A stretch of 64,000 bases of DNA, from contig OU452219.1 in the NCBI GenBank assembly GCA_911728455.2, forward strand, positions 27,598,211 to 27,662,210, given 5' to 3'. The notes under the pieces were generated by a model that saw nothing but the letters and a program-made list of their open reading frames with translations, made no database searches and was not told the DNA's origin. Below are positions 1 through 11,361 of this stretch, piece by piece (within the stretch, counting starts at the first letter, position 1; the number at the start of each line of letters is the position of its first letter). A program made the position numbers and the translations under genes. This stretch comes from Marthasterias glacialis (lineage: Eukaryota; Echinodermata; Asteroidea; Forcipulatida; Asteriidae).

Positions 1-322
1 GTGGCAAGGAGCTGGAAACAAGAAGACAAATAATTTTATTTTATAAGGTGAAGGCCTACATGTGCGAAACATAAGAGCTGATTTACCAAAAAAAATATGG
101 TGTGCCACTTTGTCATTATGTTTGGCTGTTACTTTAACTGATATTTTGACATTTTTACAATGTACCTTGCTATAGATAACAAGATGTATTTTACTGCCGT
201 GGTGCAATGTTCTGAATTATGCCAAAAGCCTGTATGCAGCAGTTTCAAAGCATTTTGAAAGAGATGTAAGATTACTCTATTTTTCTCAGTGAATGCAATA
301 AACCAAACAAATTATAACTTAC

Positions 323-565
323 AGGGTGTACAGATAAGCAATTAGGTGGTTCATGTTGACAGCATACACACTCCTCGTCTGTAGGCATCTGCTGACAATT
401 GGAACACATGCACCAATCAAGGCCTTGTGTGGCTAGTGGAGGTGGCACTGCCTGTGGTCGGTTTTATATAGTTTCCCAAATGTGAAAGAGGATTCCAGGA
501 TTCATGTCTATCATTTGATGAACTACATTTCTTAACTCGTCTTCAGTTATTAGTGCAACGTCGTC
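323..565 (-). pseudogene. P2X7 C-terminal-like domain exon with in-frame TAA
   Basis: The exon has 81 codons in one frame between an AG acceptor (…TGAATGCAG, 566-570 and beyond) and a GTAAGT donor (322-317). Its first part, residues 1-33, is acidic and helical (ITEDELRNVVHQMIDMNPG). Its second part has the pattern WCMCSNCQQMPT…ECVCCQ…NC. This closely matches the Trp-Cys-x-Cys-x-x-Cys … Cys-Cys core of the P2X7 C-terminal (ballast) domain, which in invertebrates also occurs as a stand-alone protein. An in-frame TAA (466-464) separates the two parts, while reading frame and similarity continue on both sides. Either the copy is dead or the base is an error. Donor and acceptor look intact. The following exon should lie to the left of the window; nothing convincing is visible in 1-316. 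Confidence 0.6.
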
Positions 566-854
566 CTGCATTCAAATTAGTTTTGGTGTGAAAAATAATC
601 ATTATGGACTGTAAAATAATTTAAATGAAAGTACCCAAAAATGATATTTGATGGCAAGAAGGTTTAGCTTTTCTTTTTTTCAGCTGTTATCGGGTGTTAT
701 GTACTGATTTCATTTTTTAGATTGGTAATTTTGCTCTGTGTACATTATTATCTATGTGTTTTTTTTTCCCAAATAAATCATATGAATAATTTTTCATGGT
801 GATAATAATGACTTTTATTGTAGTAATTTGCATTCCAGTGATTATGTACTTTAC
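566..854 (-). other. Intron of the P2X7-like gene
   Basis: This 289-base AT-rich segment begins with GTAAAG and ends with GCAG when read on the minus strand. Both flanking exons are in phase 0, so removing it gives a continuous frame. The pyrimidine tract before the acceptor is weak. Confidence 0.5.
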
Positions 855-1100
855 CATTATCCCGAGTCTCCTTTGTTCTGGCATATTGGCTACAGCTTGT
901 GCCTGAGTAACAGGTTGTAATGCTGCGCCTCTTCGACCAACTCTTCTGCCTGTACCTGCACCTCTTGCCTGGCCTCTTTGTCGCCTCCTAACTGCACCAC
1001 CCCCTCTTTCACCAACCACTCCCTGTGTTGCTCCCCTGCAAGTGTGACTGCCTCTGCGACTACCTCTTCTACTCACTACTGTACTTTCACTTCCACCAGC
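855..1100 (-). CDS. Arg/Gly-rich leader exon of a P2X7-like gene
   Basis: This open exon, read on the minus strand, encodes an Arg/Gly-rich segment (many RRG, RGG and GRR motifs) ending in a short helical stretch, MPEQRRLGIM. It ends at a GTAAAG donor (854-849). The last codon is complete, so the next exon joins in phase 0. There is no ATG. The frame is open back to a TAG at 1101-1103, and that AG could itself be the acceptor, so the true start is probably in an upstream exon or lost. Basic RG-rich leaders followed by a 'RRRLG' helix are known from many small invertebrate P2X7-like proteins. The pairing with the exon at 323-565 supports the call, because the junction reads LGIM then DDVALITEDEL. 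On its own, low-complexity RG sequence would not be convincing. Confidence 0.55.
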
Positions 1101-1103
1101 CTA

Positions 1104-2175
1104 TCAATTTTAAATAATTGTGAATTTTTTTCAAATGTTGCACAATCATTTGTGTACTTTGACAATTTTATAACTTGGTTGTCATAACTATCTTTACCTG
1201 TTTTCAGTCAAGGTATAGGCCTACCTGTTTTTAGTCAAAACTTGCTTACTTTTAATTTTATTATTAGATTAACTTGTAGTTGCATACATGTACATATTAT
1301 CAAATTTATATTTTTCTGGAAAAAAAGATGGTCCAAACTTCAAAGCTTTTGTTTCTTCTGATTTCATGAAAATCCAATAGTTTATGAATGCATTATGCAT
1401 TCTAGAGTACACTAAAACATTTTCTCAAGGTATTATTTTTATGAATCACCAAACAAATTAGCCATCTGGCCCACCTAGGTGTTGCTCCGTGACTTGAGAA
1501 GGGAGAAGAGAACTCGACTAAAAAAGAACATTGTTTGTTTGGTAACATTTTATGCGGCAGTGCAATGGAAACATCTCCCAACCCCCTGTTTTTAATTCAG
1601 TGCTTACGAAATAATTCTGATGATTTGAGCCAGGCTGTTCTATGAAAGCCAAGTCGACAAATTTGGTACACAAACCATGCACAACGGACGGTGCTCGTCG
1701 CGCATAAATCACATCCATTGGGAGAAGTAAATGGGACTGTGTCCGGTGTGGTCGAAAACCCAGGGTCGATTTTTAGTCAAAGTCTACTATTTATGCTGCT
1801 GACTGGTGTATAGCTAATCAGCTTGTATTGGGAGAAATTTACCAAGTAATTTATGTTTGTTCTAAAATAACTAAACTAAATAAATAATGTCTAACCTGTT
1901 GCGGTTGCCGATCAGGTGACTCCACTCCAGGCTCAATTTGACATCGATTCTTGTGATGAATTAGAACTTGTTGAACACATTATTTCACGAACCAAAAATT
2001 AACTTTAAAAAATGACTATGCACAAAAATAACCAGTACAGAAAAAAAATCGATCGACAATAATCCACCCGGCCCACGAAACCCTCCTCCAGCCAATGTTT
2101 TTTTTTTTTTTTTTATTTTTTTTTATAAGATTTCTTTGAAACTAAACTTCACTTCACGTGCTACACCACACTTAG
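1104..2175. other. AT-rich noncoding DNA
   Basis: I see no gene or repeat of known type. There are T homopolymers around 2096-2127. The region could hold the missing 5' exon or promoter of the P2X7-like gene, but nothing marks one. Confidence 0.4.
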
Positions 2176-2204
2176 CTATGTACATGTACAAACACACACG
2201 AAGC

Positions 2205-2231
2205 AGTTCACACACACACACACACACACAC
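2205..2231. repeat. (CA)n microsatellite
   Basis: A near-perfect dinucleotide CA run, followed by further CA/CG-rich sequence up to about 2290. A second CA run lies at 2761-2783. Confidence 0.85.
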
Positions 2232-2760
2232 GGGAGCTGATTCGAGCCCTACATTGCTGTACACACACACGAACACGCACGCACAAACCACATGTCAGTG
2301 TTGTTGTTGCGAGTGACCTTTCGTGACCGTCAACCTGATTTCTATTTTTAGAGACAGAACTGGCAACTTTCAAATTCACTGACCGGATTGGAATTGCCGA
2401 TTCCCGAATCAAATGTCTTTTGCCGCAAGGGGGCGCTATGTCAATATTTGAAATCTGCAACGGATATACGTCGCCGTATCGGGAAAGTAGCTCTGTGATT
2501 CATGGTAATTTTCACTATTTTCTCAAAAACTTTACCACCAATGGGGCTGAAACTTTCGCAGGTAAATGTTATTATATATATCTTTATTCACAGAGAGTAG
2601 GGATGAGTGGGATTATCAAAAACCAGAAGTACAGACGCCCTTTAATGGAGAACGCTGGCTGAGACCCTGGGCTTGTGATCAACTGGTTGTTGGTGTCTCT
2701 CTGTGTGTGAATGCTTTAGTTGTCCGTAGTGGTTGATGCTGATCAGTGGTTGATGCATAG

Positions 2761-2783
2761 ACACACACACACACACACACACA
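2761..2783. repeat. (CA)n microsatellite
   Basis: A perfect CA dinucleotide run of about 11 units. Confidence 0.85.
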
Positions 2784-2829
2784 TCACAAGCAGGCTGACT
2801 TGAAACCTGCCACAACACGAAGTAGAGGG

Positions 2830-3634
2830 TGGTTCGTCCTCAATGGATAAAGGTGATGCACTGGAGTGGTTTCGGCCCAGTAAATGTCAACACTGGAGAC
2901 GAGTCCCGTGTAACAACAGAAGACAGGAAATCTAAGCGGTCTCCTTGCTTGTGTTTCACTCAGCCTCTTGGTTTCTCTCTCGGCTTGGTGTTTTTTTTGG
3001 TCTTTGGAGTGGTGGGATCACACATGGGGGTGTACCAGTGTATCTGCACAAGTGCTTCATGCAGTATGTTGACCCCCTTGCCCGGATAGATAATATTGTT
3101 TTTTATTTATGACACAACAACAGACATGACAGATATCGGAGGATATGTTATATTGCTGGTGGAAACCAAGGATAGACAAATAAAGCTGTTTGGTAAGCCG
3201 TTATTATAATTCATTTTTATAGATTTGAAGTAAGTTTTTGTGTTACAGTCTACTGGGATTTTTTAATTTTTTTTTTATGAATAATTTCTTTTGCAATGTA
3301 GGAATCTAAATGGTTGAAGCTGGTTTTATTCATTACTACGCATTCTGTTTGGATTTCTATTTTTTCGCCCTGTGTCTTATTTCATTTTTATGGTGTTGCT
3401 CAAACTTACATTTGCTCTCTTCATTTTAAATGGAGCAGTTAAAATGCAGTCAAGAGAGTTCTTCATCGTCGTTCCTTCAAGAAATATTGGTGAAAATGCA
3501 TTCACAGTTTTTATATCTCCAAGGAATTTCTTGTGCCCTTGAACTGAAAAGTATTTTTTTCCGGCCAAATTTTCTTTAACAGAAAATCACCAGCAAAGTT
3601 TTAGACTGTTGCTAGTATGCTCACATACATACAT
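2830..3634. other. Noncoding DNA, nothing recognised
   Basis: Short chance open frames only, with no splice-bounded exon and no repeat structure that I can see. Confidence 0.35.
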
Positions 3635-3999
3635 CAGGGCTCGAATTTGGGAGAAAATAACCACAAGACCACAGGATTTATTACTCGACGTCATTACTGG
3701 ACCAGAAATGTTTTGAAAAGACCAGAAACAAAATGAGACAAACTATCCTCACACTTTAACCTATGAACTGTTTTCATTTGAACAAGCACTGGAGAAGATT
3801 TATCTCCTTCTTAATGGGTAACAGATAGATATAGACCCTCTTGGTTGCTCGACAGAATATATAGATATTTATCATCAGACGCTAACTCAACATTTGGAAA
3901 ACACAAGACCACCGGACTTGTCCAGTCATGAGTTTACTGGCCCAATGCTAAAATCACTGGCCTCTCTGGCCTGCGGTCCAGTGTAAATTTCGAGCCCTG
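3635..3999. mobile_element. hAT-like MITE, TIR CAGGGCTCGAA
   Basis: The left end reads CAGGGCTCGAATTTGGG and the right end, on the other strand, CAGGGCTCGAAATTT, giving about 15-bp inverted termini of hAT type. The interior has no long open frame, so it is non-autonomous. A clear 8-bp target duplication was not found. A related, reverse-oriented copy ends near 42420 with the same terminus and the shared interior words 'gaccagaaacaaa' and 'gagtttactggcc' (as their complements). Confidence 0.6.
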
Positions 4000-5476
4000 T
4001 TTATGTCACAATTTAATACGTTTGCAAGTGCCTTAAAGGATTTTTTAAAAACTGCCCTGGAAACCTAGCTTTTTAAAGCCTTTTATGATGACAAACATGT
4101 GGATCAACTTTAACAGTTTACCTTCCTTTCCCCTGAGCGGCGGGGTTTTCTCTTTATTGGTGCAGCATGAGTGCTGCCATTTATTTAGGTCAACATGTAC
4201 ACTGTATAACTCAAGTCCAGTGTTATTGTCCTTATTTTGACCTTTCACCGTGTTCAGCTCGCTCATGTTAAAATTGAACAAGTTTGAAGTTCAGTTCCGT
4301 ATGCCATTGTGTTTTTACACCCTTCGGTGCTGTTCCTCAGCTGAAAAAACTCCTGTAGTGTCTTTTTATTCTGTTTGTAGTGCAAACATTTCGACTCTTG
4401 GTTTCAGTGTTGTAAACTCATTAAACCTACTGGTAAAAGTCTGTTTTCTCTGGCCAGCTTATCCTCTCTCTCTCTCTCTCTCTTAGTGCCTGGGGCCTGT
4501 GATTTGTCAGACATACAAATGACTTCTTGTTCCCAAGGAAATAATGGGTGGGGGGGGGTGTAGTGTATTTGGCAAACTCATAAGGCATGTGTTCCCAAAG
4601 TTTTCCTTCATGTAGAAAAAGTGTGGGAATACTATTCTGTGACCTTAAGTCACGAACTGGGATTTATAAGTGCTAAATGTAAATCAATGAATTCTGAAAG
4701 AGACACTTCCTTCAACTTCTCTAGTTTCAAGAACCGTACATCTAAAAGGGAGTGTGCTTCAGCTGTTCCTGCATACATTCAATCCAATCCTCTAGAGTTA
4801 CAAGAAAGATTCATGAATCTAAAGGGATGGTACATGATTGTTTTTCGGAAGAGAACATTCATTCCAATCTGCTAATTTGAAGTGCAATATGTACATCTAA
4901 AGCAATGGTACAAGATTGGCTTTTTCGGAGAGGGCTTCATTCCAATCCTCTACACATGTAGTTCCAAGAAATTAGATCCAAGAAACATTCAATTGCTGAA
5001 AAAGGAATGATACGTCATTAGTTTTTAGGAAAAGTACTTTGAATATCAAACTCTAGTAAGAAACAGTTAAAAAAGTACGAGGTAAACCCTCTTTAAAAAA
5101 AAACCAAGACAGTCTGAATAGGTTTCATATTATCAATTGACTCTGATAGTGGCAGCGTTTTATGATGACAGGAAACTGTACACAACAAGTAAGCTTTCGG
5201 TTTATTTATGTACACTTGATAGTTACCAACACTTAAGCGTTGTAAATGAGTGTATCTTGGGACTGTAATTACACTTATATCAGAGTATCTATAGTGCATT
5301 GTCGTTTTTTGAATGGACTACAAGGCCAGACTCGAAAGCACTGGATAAAAAAGGCCTTATCATCTGAGGTCTTACTGCTAAAAGCCTGACGTCTTTCAAA
5401 AGAAGACTCAGTAAGGTGAATAATACAAGAATGAAAGCCTGTTTTTTTTTAACACACAAATGATCAAATATAAATA
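4000..5476. other. Noncoding DNA with simple repeats
   Basis: Contains a CT dinucleotide run (about 4463-4485) and a G homopolymer (about 4549-4558). Three similar segments carry 'attcaatccaatcctctagag'-like words (about 4775-4960), suggesting a degenerate local duplication. No gene is recognised. Confidence 0.35.
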
Positions 5477-5910
5477 CAGGCCTGATACATGGAAGCATTA
5501 GAGGAGTTTGCCTCCATGTCACTGCCCAGGTCGTTGCCTCGATGCCCCTTGAACTGGTCCAGTAGATTCATGTGCTTTGCCGGAATAAAAAAAGCAGGCC
5601 TAATGCTTCACGGAGGCAATGGAAGGAGTCTTGAACTGTTCCAGTAGAAACACGTCTCTTAAGTAGAGTTGGCTTTTTCCAGATAGGCCTTTGTGGAGTC
5701 AACATTGGGCAGCTGCCTCCATGCCCCACTTCATTGCCACGGTGCCCCTTGAACTGTTCCAGTAGAAATACTTCTCTTATGTAGGGTTGCCTTTTGCCAG
5801 TGTATAGGCCTTCATGGTGGCACCAGTGAGCAGCTGCCTCCTTGCCCCAGGTCATTGCCTCGACGCCCCTTGAACTGTTTTGAGTAGAATTACACTCCCC
5901 TTTTACAGGT
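5477..5910. repeat. CAGGCCTG-type element with internal ~120-bp tandem copies
   Basis: Starts with CAGGCCTGATACATGG, the terminus shared with repeats at 19765, 34590, 49142 and 56738. The interior contains the phrase 'gcctc.atgcccc…gccccttgaactgttccagtagaa' repeatedly. The word GAACTG recurs at 5551, 5633, 5751 and 5872, so the last units are about 120 bp apart. Interpreted as a non-autonomous DNA element whose interior expanded in tandem. Confidence 0.5.
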
Positions 5911-6361
5911 GCCTGTGTACATGTGTACATTTATAATGCAGGCGAGTTTGCAGGTCAAATATGACAAGAATAATTGAGATCCAGAAAACAAAGCAAGCGA
6001 CCTGTCATCATTTATTGAAATTCACGGATCTGGACAGGATTTAATCACACAAGACGCTAGGTGTCGCCCCCCCCCCCCTATCATGACACAATAGGCCTAC
6101 ATAATAATACTAAACGTTCACATGACTTAAAGATAGCTGGTGTTTTTTTTCCCCCTCCCTCGCAAGATTAAGTATGTGTAATTAGAAGTGACACGTAATC
6201 CACAGGGTAAACATGGGCTGGATACTGTATAGGAAATTTAAATGTCACGTACTACCAGAGTATACATTATATCAACACGACAGTCTAGGGTAAAAGCAGA
6301 AATAACGTTGTTCTTTTTCACCACTGAAATTACTACATCGACTAGACTGTATGGAGTTCCC

Positions 6362-7347
6362 ACTTCTAAGGATTTGAACTTTGAGAGCTCAGTGATCAAG
6401 CGGATAAGACCTCTGCTATAGAATGCAGTACGGTCATTGGTTCGATTCCCACCCAAGGAAAGTACTGAATATAAATACCAAAAATATTATGATTATTACA
6501 TCTGCTAAACTTCTAAGGATTTAAACTTTGAGAGCTCAGTGATCAAGCGGATAAGACCTCTGCTATAGAATGCAGTACGGTCATTGGTTCGATTCCCACC
6601 CAAGGAAAGTACTGAATATAAATACCAAAAATATTAGGATTATTACATCTGCTAAACTTCTAAGGATTTGAACTTTGAGAGTTCAGTGATCAAGCGGATA
6701 AGACCTCTGCTATAGAATGCAGTACGGTCATTGGTTCGATTCCCACCCAAGGAAAGTACTGAATATAAAAACCCAAAATATTACGATTATTACATCTGCT
6801 AAACTTCTAAGGATGTGAACTTTGAGAGCTCAGTGATCAAGCGGATAAGACCTCTGCTATAGAATGCAGTACGGTCATTGGTTCGATTCCCACCCAAGGA
6901 AAGTACTGAATATAAAAACCCAAAATATTACGATTATTACATCTGCTAAACTTTTAAGGATGTGAACTTTGAGAGCTCAGTGATCAAGCGGATAAGACCT
7001 CTGCTATAGAATGCAGTACGGTCATTGGTTCGATTCCCACCCAAGGAAAGTACTGAATATAAAAACCCAAAATATTACGATTATTACATCTGCTAAACTT
7101 CTAAGGATGTGAACTTTGAGAGCTCAGTGATCAAGCGGATAAGACCTCTGCTATAGAATGCAGTACGGTCATTGGTTCGATTCCCACCCAAGGAAAGTAC
7201 TGAATATAAAAACCCAAAATATTACGATTATTACATCTGCTAAACTTCTAAGGATTTGTACTTTGAGAGCTCACTGATCAAGCGGATAAGACCTCTGCTA
7301 TAGAATGCAGTACGGTCATTGGTTCGAATCCTACCCTGGGAAAGTAC
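6362..7347 (+). repeat. 147-bp tandem array of tRNA-like units (about 7 copies)
   Basis: The motif GAGCTCAGTGATCAAGCGG begins at 6385, 6532, 6679, 6826, 6973, 7120 and 7267 with small point variants, so every step is exactly 147 bp. Each unit has an A-box-like D-arm (gctcagtgatcaagcgg), a CTGC/GCAG stem with an 8-base loop in the anticodon position, and a good B box (GGTTCGATTCC). The acceptor and T stems pair poorly, so this is not a functional tRNA. Units differ by only a few substitutions. The last copy diverges at its 3' end (GGTTCGAATCCTACCC). The AT-rich linker (about 65 bp) is part of the unit. Confidence 0.85.
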
Positions 7348-7496
7348 AAAATTAAAGATATCGTTTGATTCCCCGTTGTGATTATTATACTTCAATTAAA
7401 TAAAATACATGTAAAATTTGTATGTATCCTCGTCTTCCTTCCACTCATGTGTCATCCACACAGGACATGCGTAAATGTACTTTATGTAACAATTGT

Positions 7497-7680
7497 ATGC
7501 ACATGAGCCGATTCATGGATACCGCCATCTTGAAATTTCTGAATGAATTTGGCGATCACATGTGACCGGCTCAGGGGGGCACTTCGATACGTGTTTACCC
7601 CCCCCCCCTCCGAGAGGTCACGTTTGATCGCTAAATTCATTCATAAATTTCAAGAGGGCGGTCCATGAAACGGATTATGC
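7497..7680. mobile_element. Foldback element, ~60-bp inverted arms
   Basis: The left arm (GATTCATGGATACCGCCATCTTGAAATTT…) is matched by the complement of the right arm (TTTCATGGACCGCCCTCTTGAAATTT…), through the shared GAATGAATTT and GCGATCA words. The loop contains a C homopolymer (about 7601-7610). No coding capacity. The target duplication is unclear. Confidence 0.6.
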
Positions 7681-7949
7681 TAAGGGGGGAATGCTGTCCC
7701 ATTCTTCATTGATAAAAAATAGGGATTTTTTCCCCAACTAAAAAGCACAGTAGTAGTACCTTAAAATTTCAACATTATCAAGTAAGCACTCAAATGTCTG
7801 CTGAAGAAAACGACAAATTTCTCTTGAAACTGTCTACCATTTTGTAATTGGCTGCAAGTGCAAGGTTTATTTTATCAAATTGAAGACATTTACGTGTAGA
7901 TTGCGCCATGGCTGCAGATTGCGCCACAGCACCTTGTGAACCGTTACAT

Positions 7950-8095
7950 GGTGCTATGTAAAGGAACAGGTCTCATACTTCAAAAACGTAACTCATCATA
8001 CCTTGTAGGAAAAAAATACTGAGTGCTCTGAGACGCCCATAGGGTGTGATAAAGCGCTACATAAAAACTGCGTATTATTATTATTATGTATAACT
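7950..8095 (+). repeat. SINE-type 3' tail
   Basis: The segment ends in 'gataaagcgctacataaaaactgcgtattattattattat', a tail that recurs in inverted form at 17555 and 18907 next to tRNA-derived SINEs. No tRNA-like head is present, so this is a 5'-truncated copy. Confidence 0.45.
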
Positions 8096-8303
8096 GAATG
8101 TGTACAAATCCTGACATTCAATTCCAAATACTGTAAAGTGGTTTCCCCTAACTTTTTGTGTCACCCGCCAGCCAGACTAGTGAACCTCTTGAGTAGTCTG
8201 CAAGATTTTTCATTTGTCTGCGAGTACTTTCAAGAGTGTTTCGATTAGATGTTGTGTTTTCTTCTGATACAAACACCCTAGTTACTTACAGTACTAGATG
8301 TAC

Positions 8304-8596
8304 CTCGTGGTGTGTCAGGGCTGAGCAGTCTGGTGCATCAAACTTAAGTTTTGATGGCCAGGTTACAGGAGTGTGGGTTTGAATCCTGGTCGTGACACTT
8401 GTAAATGGGTACCTGCGAGTGTAGAGATTGTTCATGTGAATGGTTGAACAACCTGGTGCTGGTGCTGCATACTCCAAAGGAGTTGAGATGGTTTCAGGAA
8501 GGGCCTGATGAAAATAAGGGGAAATAATGATGTAAGGTGCTTTGAGAGGCCTAATTGGCGTGAAAAGGTGCATAATAAAAACAAGTTGTTATTACT
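8304..8596 (+). mobile_element. tRNA-derived SINE
   Basis: A degenerate tRNA-like head (A-box area ggctgagcagtctggtgcatc; B box GGTTTGAATCC) is followed by 'gtcgtgacacttg', as in the SINEs at 27731, 29404, 32331 and 58515. The body continues through 'aaggtgctttgagaggcctaattggcgtgaaaaggtgcataataaaaac', an unclocked A-rich tail. The A box is weaker than in the other copies. Confidence 0.65.
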
Positions 8597-8599
8597 ACC

Positions 8600-9734
8600 T
8601 AGCTGATGTGTTTACATGTATGTGTAGCTGCAAAATTAAAACCGGTGTGAAACCAAATTTTGTGAAACCATGTCTTGGAAAGAAATAGAAAAAATGCAAA
8701 TGCAAGAGTTACAGGACACGCGCTATGTAACACATGTAGACCCTTTGCATATGACTTCACAAGCTCAAACAGCTCCAACGCTGAAGTCAGAAGTGGACCT
8801 ATCATTGGCTGAAAGTTGTGCATGGTGTGAGCTCGCTACGCGTACACATCGTTTGACATCAGCCGCAGGGGGCCTTTGCAAAGGGCTTATTGGCTTATGT
8901 ACAGAATGTAATCGTGCACAACCGTGGTTGCTTTGTATTAAATTTCCCAGCATTTGTATTCCAGGCGTTCAAGCAGCCACTGTTTCTAAGGCACTGCACA
9001 AAATGTGACTGTCCATGACCCCCCCCCCCCCCCCCTCCTTCATCCTTGGAATGCATAACTCTGTGAAACCAGGATCTGACTTCCTCTCCTCAGGCATACT
9101 AAATCAAGTGTGCTCTGTGTAGGAATGGTTTTTCTTGAGTTGACAAGAGCACTTCCCATTTCAAATTGCCTCTGTTTTTTTTGTTGTCTTCTTCTAAATC
9201 TTGTAGCCTTGGAGAGCACCGAGTAGAGGTACATGACTATTAATCAAGCAATGAAACATTGAAAGGACTTGAAATTAAGGTGATTCAAAGGAATGAACAC
9301 CAAGCTACATTTACATTGATTGTTCCTAATGTGTATGATGAAGTGGAATGAGCTAAATACATTTATTAGTTACGACCAAACCATAGTGTCAACCCTATAT
9401 TCGCTTCCAACCCATCCAAATCTAACTACAGAATTTGTGTGATTCTCTTGGACTGAGGTAGTCTTGGGCAAGACCTTATTACATTTTCAGTTGTACTACA
9501 CACGACGGCGAGACATTTACTTTACTACACGGGCGCCGGGACATTTCCGCCAATAGAGGGCGTATCCTTAAAAACCGCCAGCACTCGGTTTGTAAGATTG
9601 TTGTTTTTGAGTCGAGTGTGATCGCAGTTTGTCAAAAAAAAAAAAAAAAGGTTTTCGGAAAAAATGCCCTCCGTTGTTTGATTTGCAAAAGGGACGATGT
9701 GAGCTCGGCAATGCTGAGATCGTAGGACCTTTGC
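8600..9734. other. Noncoding DNA, nothing recognised
   Basis: Contains a C homopolymer (about 9019-9034) and chance open frames in both directions that lack splice context or recognisable similarity. Confidence 0.35.
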
Positions 9735-9737
9735 CAT

Positions 9738-9806
9738 TCTAGAGCAGATGTCTTACCACTAGACCATCGAGCTTGCATGTTAAGTGGAGGTCGTTTGAAT
9801 CCTATA
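9738..9806 (-). repeat. tRNA-like repeat (tRNA-Glu-like head)
   Basis: On the minus strand it reads GCTCGATGGTCTAGTGGTAAGAC, then ATCTGCTCTAGAATGGC, then a decayed B-box region (GGATTCAAACGACC). It resembles the unit at 48886-48955. A degenerate SINE head or tRNA pseudogene. Confidence 0.5.
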
Positions 9807-10588
9807 TTTTTTAGCCGCAGGTACCGCAACAATCTTAATAGATAACCAATAGATAATAAATTAGCATCGGGGATAAAGAATAGTATTTGTGTTTGTTGTT
9901 TTTTTTGCTGTATGTCTTCATCTGACTGTTAAAAAAACAAAATAAGTGGGAGAACAGTACAATTTAGAGTTGAATATTTACAGAAACATATAAATACATG
10001 TTGAACAGCTTCACATACTTTGACAAGAAATGGGGATTTCCCCCCCTAATGTTTTACATAACTTGTAGTACCTGTATTAGCTTGATCAGGTAATGGTGTT
10101 TTTTTTTTTTCAGAGACACCTGCTGCTTTGTCTTGGGTGTATCTCGCCCCATTAGAAGCCCCCCCTCCCTCAGGGTTTCATTACCCTTTAAAAGTGCATG
10201 GTGTAAATGTTGTATAGCATCGCCACAGCCAGTTCATATTTTGGTATAATTACGTACCATCCTTGCGTTGGCATGGCAATTAGCTATCGAATTGAGGCAT
10301 TGTAGTGTGCAGTCATAGTCATATTGGTATGTGTCCCAGATCTGCTCATATTTTATATGGACCTGGGAAGGCGACATGGAGGAATTATGCTAATGAAGGC
10401 ACTTTCATTGGGCAGTTACCTTGTTGACATACACTGTATATCGATTATATACCTTGGTTTAAAGGCAACTACATTGTTGTTAGTTATGAAAAAAGAAATA
10501 CCCAAAAAACAAAACAAAAGCAAACAAACACGATTGACTAGTTTTAATACTGACTGATTCTAAATTTCATACCAGTCCAATCCTCTCA

Positions 10589-10785
10589 GAGAATAGACTT
10601 TTATCATGCTGCCACTTTCTTGGTCATGTGCCCTGCATCCAATAACAGTAATGGATGCTGATGTTCCTTGTTCAAATCGGAACCTGACTATATTTGCCCT
10701 TCCAGCCTCTGTTTGGTTACATTGATTTGAATGGGAGAAAAACAAGATGGCTGCACCATGATTAAGGTCTATCATTTCTGTGAGT
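10589..10785. mobile_element. TA-flanked MITE, TIR AGACYTTWATCATG
   Basis: The left end (TAGACTTTTATCATGCTGCCA) and the complement of the right end (TAGACCTTAATCATGGTGCAGCCA) match over about 28 bp, both next to a TA, as expected of Tc1/mariner-type insertion. A second, left-truncated copy sits inside another element at 49182-49362 and shares 'ggttacattgatttgaatgggagaaaaa'-type interior words. No coding capacity. Confidence 0.6.
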
Positions 10786-10852
10786 GGGTAAAAATGAAAT
10801 TTGAAGACTCCACAAATCATTGTATATGTAGCTTATTTTGATTGCCACAATC

Positions 10853-11361
10853 CAGTGTCGTGGTCAGGTACTTTCCAGACAAGTATCAAGTACTGCCAAG
10901 TGCTAAGGTAGCGGAGTAATATGTGAGTAATGAGTACAGGTACCTGGATCTTCCAACACGAGTTAAAGTAGGAGTACTTTGTAAAAACACAAAAACACAA
11001 ACACTGCAAAATGAGGTACGCAAACATTTGACTAATTTCTAGACGACAATAACATGTTTGTTATGATAACTATCATTTAAACATGAATACATCATGGACA
11101 ACTTCAAGGTACTTTTCACGGAGCTTTATTCCTCTAATTCCTTGCATTGGCGCTCGTAAAGGAAAGTGGCATTTTGACCACAAGTATTTAAAAGTCTGAG
11201 TCTGAGTACATTTTTAGTCAAGTATCGAGTACATGACTTGAGTACAGATTATTTTTCAGTCGAGTATCAAGTATGGACTTTGAGTATTTTGCTAGCCTAG
11301 TACAAGCACCATCAAAACAGTTCCCGAGTACCGAGTACCGAGTACAGGTACTAATGCACTG
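10853..11361. mobile_element. hAT-like non-autonomous element with 8-bp TSD
   Basis: The element begins CAGTG and ends CACTG and is bounded by a perfect 8-bp direct repeat, CCACAATC, at 10845-10852 and 11362-11369. Both subterminal regions are rich in AGTAC words (AAGTATCAAGTAC on the left, GAGTACCGAGTACCGAGTAC on the right), the usual reiterated transposase-site pattern of hAT elements. The 509-bp interior has no transposase frame. The target is a copy of the dispersed 'TTATTTTGATTGCCACAATC' repeat, which therefore is older. Confidence 0.85.

Noticed and set aside
1..316. Third exon of the P2X7-like gene
   Set aside because: The frame of about 31 codons around 290-170 on the minus strand does not show the expected conserved hydrophobic pattern following the Cys-rich core.
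717..854. Extension of the RG-rich frame past the donor at 854
   Set aside because: After the GTAAAG the frame becomes Ile/Lys-rich, typical of intron translation, while the next exon joins in phase.
6362..7347. CRISPR-like regular spacing
   Set aside because: The linkers are as conserved as the repeats and the host is a eukaryote; it is a tandem satellite, not repeat-spacer.
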